This document shows, one piece after another, positions 6,434-8,635 of a DNA stretch of 8,635 bases. How positions within the stretch are numbered: the first letter of the stretch is position 1; every line of letters starts with the position of its first letter. Origin of the DNA: Chitinophagaceae bacterium (GTDB lineage Bacteria; Bacteroidota; Bacteroidia; Chitinophagales; Chitinophagaceae); assembly GCA_020846105.1 (NCBI GenBank), contig JADLEN010000344.1, positions 1 to 8,635 on the forward strand. The letters are read 5' to 3'. The position numbers were made by a program, and so were the translations under genes. The notes below the pieces were generated by a model. It was not told where the DNA came from. It did not search any database and saw only the letters and a list, made by a program, of their open reading frames with translations.

Positions 6434-6557
6434 AAAGTTGATTTGAAAATGCTGGGCGAAAATAAGGAATGACGCTGAAAGGGCTGTTATAAAAAATCAT
6501 TGAGGCAATGGAATAACTAAAAGCGATAAGCCTATTTTGATATTCTTTTATTATTCC

Positions 6558-6589
6558 TTTGACATTACCGTGACGTAAGATTATATTTG
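6558..6589 (+). promoter_or_regulatory. Bacteroidota-type promoter of the sdh operon
   Basis: TTTG at 6558-6561, a 20-bp spacer, then TATATTTG at 6582-6589, an exact match to TAnnTTTG with spacing in the normal range for Bacteroidota primary-sigma promoters. Transcription would start near 6594-6597, leaving a leader of about 36 nt before the sdhC ATG at 6632. This rules out the in-frame TTG at 6587, which lies inside the -7 box. Confidence 0.8.
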
Positions 6590-6631
6590 CACAAAATTTT
6601 ACAAAACTATTACAAAAGTATTGTTCAGTAT

Positions 6632-7306
6632 ATGACTTGGAAGCAACATTTTACCTCATCGGTTGGCAAAAAATTAGTGATGGCTTTTACGGGCCTGTTC
6701 CTTATTATGTTTTTAGTAATTCACGCCTACCTCAATGCTATGATCTTTTTGCCTGATGGCAGAGAAAAGTTTGAAGCAGGTGCGCACTTTATGGGCACCA
6801 ACCCACTTACCCGTATTTTAGAAATAGGGCTTGTCCTTGGTTTTGCCTTGCACATTATTCAAGGTCTTATGCTTTGGCGTCAAAACGCTAAAAAGCGTTC
6901 TGCGGGTCGCTACGCTGTGAATGCTGGTAATGCTACTAGCAAATGGTATAGCCGCTCTATGGGTCTTTTGGGCACTATAGTTTTGTTGTTTCTTGTTATT
7001 CACACAGCACATTTCTGGATACCAAACCGTGCCAATCAATTTATGACTGGCGAAGAAATAGATCTTTATGAGAAAATGCAAATTGTATTCGAAAATCCAA
7101 TAGTGGTTGCCCTATATGTTTTGGGTTGCTTATCGCTATGTTTTCACTTGGTACACGGTTTTTACTCTGCCTTTCAAACGCTTGGAATGGGTACAAGCAG
7201 ATATAAAAGCGGTATTCGCAACGCGGGTATTGCTTTTTCAATTATCATCACCATTTTATTTGCTTTGATGCCAATCGCCTTTCATTTCAATATCCTTTTA
7301 GGATAA
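6632..7306 (+). CDS. sdhC: Succinate dehydrogenase/fumarate reductase cytochrome b subunit (b558 family)
   Basis: Membrane anchor of complex II, carrying electrons between the catalytic subunits and the quinone pool. The protein has 224 residues and five likely helices (about 13-37, 61-82, 110-130, 155-178, 196-216), the layout of single-chain dihaem anchors. Candidate haem ligands, one per helix, are H31 (HAYLN), H74 (ALHIIQG), H124 or H127 (VIHTAHF) and H172 or H175 (FHLVHGF). It opens MTWKQHFTSSVGKKLVMAFTG, the usual start of the Bacteroidota b558 family. The ATG at 6632 is preferred over the upstream TTG because the promoter -7 box overlaps the latter and the extra 15 residues match nothing expected. 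It is first in an operon with sdhA 49 bp downstream; no terminator lies between them. Confidence 0.93.
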   Translation: MTWKQHFTSSVGKKLVMAFTGLFLIMFLVIHAYLNAMIFLPDGREKFEAGAHFMGTNPLTRILEIGLVLGFALHIIQGLMLWRQNAKKRSAGRYAVNAGNATSKWYSRSMGLLGTIVLLFLVIHTAHFWIPNRANQFMTGEEIDLYEKMQIVFENPIVVALYVLGCLSLCFHLVHGFYSAFQTLGMGTSRYKSGIRNAGIAFSIIITILFALMPIAFHFNILLG

Positions 7307-7355
7307 TTGATAAATATTTTTTTTGAACAGAATTTTCAGATAAATCATTCAGAAT

Positions 7356-8635
7356 ATGCCACTTAATAATAGAATACCAGACGGAGAATTAGCTACCAAA
7401 TGGGAAAAATATAAATCAACTTGTAAGCTTGTAAACCCTGCCAACAAACGCAGTATCGAAATCATTGTGATAGGTACGGGTCTTGCCGGTGCCTCTGCTG
7501 CAGCGTCTTTGGGCGAAATGGGTTATAAAGTAAAAGCATTTTGTTTTCAAGATAGTCCACGCCGCGCACACAGTAATGCTGCGCAAGGTGGTATCAATGC
7601 TGCAAAAAATTATCAAAACGATGGTGACTCAGTTTATCGTCTTTTTTACGACACTATCAAAGGTGGCGATTACCGCTCCCGCGAAGCAAACGTGCATCGC
7701 CTCAGTGAAGTGAGTGGCAATATTATTGACCAATGTGTGGCACAAGGTGTTCCTTTTGCTCGTGAATATGGTGGCTTATTGAGCAATCGTTCTTTTGGTG
7801 GTACACAAGTACAACGTACCTTTTATGCTGCCGGCCAAACGGGTCAGCAATTACTAATAGGTGCCTACCAATCTTTGGAGCGCCAAGTAGCTTTGGGAAA
7901 TGTAACGATGTATAACCGCCACGAGATGCAAGAAATTGTAAAAATCGATGGTAAAGCACGTGGTATTATTGCACGTAAGATGGTTACGGGCGAGTTGGAG
8001 CGTCATTTTGGTCACGCAGTATTATTGTGCAGCGGAGGATACGGAAACGTTTTTTACCTTTCTACCAATGCAATGGGCAGCAACGTTACAGCAGCTTGGA
8101 AAGCACACAAACAAGGAGCTTATTTTGGCAACCCTTGCTTCACACAAATTCACCCAACATGTATTCCTGTATCAGGTGATCATCAATCTAAGCTTACATT
8201 GATGAGTGAATCATTACGTAATGATGGACGCATTTGGGTACCAAAGAAGAAAGATGATAACAGAAAACCATCCGACATTCCTGAGGATGAAAGAGATTAT
8301 TATTTAGAGCGCAGATATCCTGCGTTTGGTAATCTTGTTCCTCGTGATGTGGCCTCGCGCGCAGCAAAAGAACGTTGCGATGCAGGCTACGGAGTGGGTG
8401 CTTCAAAGATGGCCGTTTACCTTGACTTTGCTTTCAATACAATGCGTTACGGAAAGGTTGAGGCAAACAAGCGCGGCATACACAATCCTTCTGATGCTGA
8501 GATCAAAAAAATGGGACAAGAAGTTGTAAAAGAAAAATACGGCAACTTGTTTGATATGTACGCAAAGATCACAGGTGAAAATCCATACGAAACACCTATG
8601 CGTATTTATCCGGCTGTACACTATACTATGGGCGG
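7356..8635 (+). CDS. sdhA: Succinate dehydrogenase/fumarate reductase flavoprotein subunit, 3' end outside window
   Basis: Catalytic subunit of complex II, interconverting succinate and fumarate with covalently bound FAD on the cytoplasmic face of the membrane. 426 codons are visible with no frameshift, about two thirds of the usual length. Seen: a Bacteroidota-style N-terminal extension (1-34); the dinucleotide fold [12 protein letters not shown] (38-49); [11 protein letters not shown] (71-81), where H72 is the expected covalent FAD histidine; QIHPTC (264-269), with substrate-site H266; SESLRNDGR (284-292); [12 protein letters not shown] (329-340), with R330 at the catalytic arginine position; and HYTMG (422-426) at the window edge, where H422 is the conserved substrate-binding histidine. 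The ATG at 7356 fits family length and lies 49 bp after sdhC, so co-transcription is likely. The iron-sulfur subunit sdhB is expected just beyond the window. Confidence 0.97.
   Translation, partial: MPLNNRIPDGELATKWEKYKSTCKLVNPANKRSIEIIVIGTGLAGASAAASLGEMGYKVKAFCFQDSPRRAHSNAAQGGINAAKNYQNDGDSVYRLFYDTIKGGDYRSREANVHRLSEVSGNIIDQCVAQGVPFAREYGGLLSNRSFGGTQVQRTFYAAGQTGQQLLIGAYQSLERQVALGNVTMYNRHEMQEIVKIDGKARGIIARKMVTGELERHFGHAVLLCSGGYGNVFYLSTNAMGSNVTAAWKAHKQGAYFGNPCFTQIHPTCIPVSGDHQSKLTLMSESLRNDGRIWVPKKKDDNRKPSDIPEDERDYYLERRYPAFGNLVPRDVASRAAKERCDAGYGVGASKMAVYLDFAFNTMRYGKVEANKRGIHNPSDAEIKKMGQEVVKEKYGNLFDMYAKITGENPYETPMRIYPAVHYTMG

Noticed and set aside
7723..8621. Several short open frames on both strands within sdhA
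   Set aside because: All are alternative-frame shadows of the continuous sdhA reading frame that runs from 7356 to the window edge.

Overview
The window looks like a chromosomal segment from a Bacteroidota bacterium, probably of the Chitinophagia/Flavobacteria type. Four things point there: a secreted protein with a C-terminal gliding-motility/type IX secretion (T9SS, CHU_C-like) sorting domain; a lipoprotein whose mature N-terminus is CKKED; a Bacteroidota-style succinate dehydrogenase pair (single-chain dihaem cytochrome b followed by the flavoprotein); and a promoter before sdhC that matches the Bacteroidota consensus (TTTG, about 20 bp, TAnnTTTG). Shine-Dalgarno sequences are essentially absent, as is usual for the phylum. 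No tRNA, rRNA, CRISPR or transposase gene was seen.

Layout. Positions 1-857 (minus strand) hold the first 285 codons of a CLC-type chloride channel or transporter that runs off the left edge. An unusually long gene-free stretch of about 945 bp follows (858-1802). It contains a candidate promoter for the CLC gene, a short GC-rich interspersed-repeat-like element (1160-1197) and, most strikingly, 14 in-register 21-bp units (1297-1590) arranged as two related super-units offset by exactly 189 bp. Positions 1803-3746 (plus) encode a 647-residue secreted protein: signal peptide, unassigned N-terminal domain, four Ig/PKD-like repeats and the T9SS sorting domain. An AT-rich patch follows, with a small lipocalin-like lipoprotein (3893-4396). 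Next come a Bax-inhibitor-1/YccA family membrane protein (4502-5263, plus) and the convergent lgt gene for prolipoprotein diacylglyceryl transferase (5330-6433, minus), sharing one perfect 14-bp-stem bidirectional terminator (5282-5313). The right end is the start of the sdh operon: promoter 6558-6589, sdhC 6632-7306, and sdhA from 7356 to the window edge, cut just at the HYTMGG active-site motif.

How the genes relate. sdhC and sdhA encode the membrane anchor and catalytic subunit of complex II; the iron-sulfur subunit sdhB is expected just outside the window. lgt supplies the lipidation step that the lipoprotein at 3893 needs, but the two are not in one operon, so this is a functional link only. 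The other genes look like independent housekeeping or envelope functions. Most of the window is ordinary chromosome. The least explained part is the 858-1802 intergenic region with its 21-bp array, which also reads on the minus strand as a heptapeptide repeat without an ATG start.
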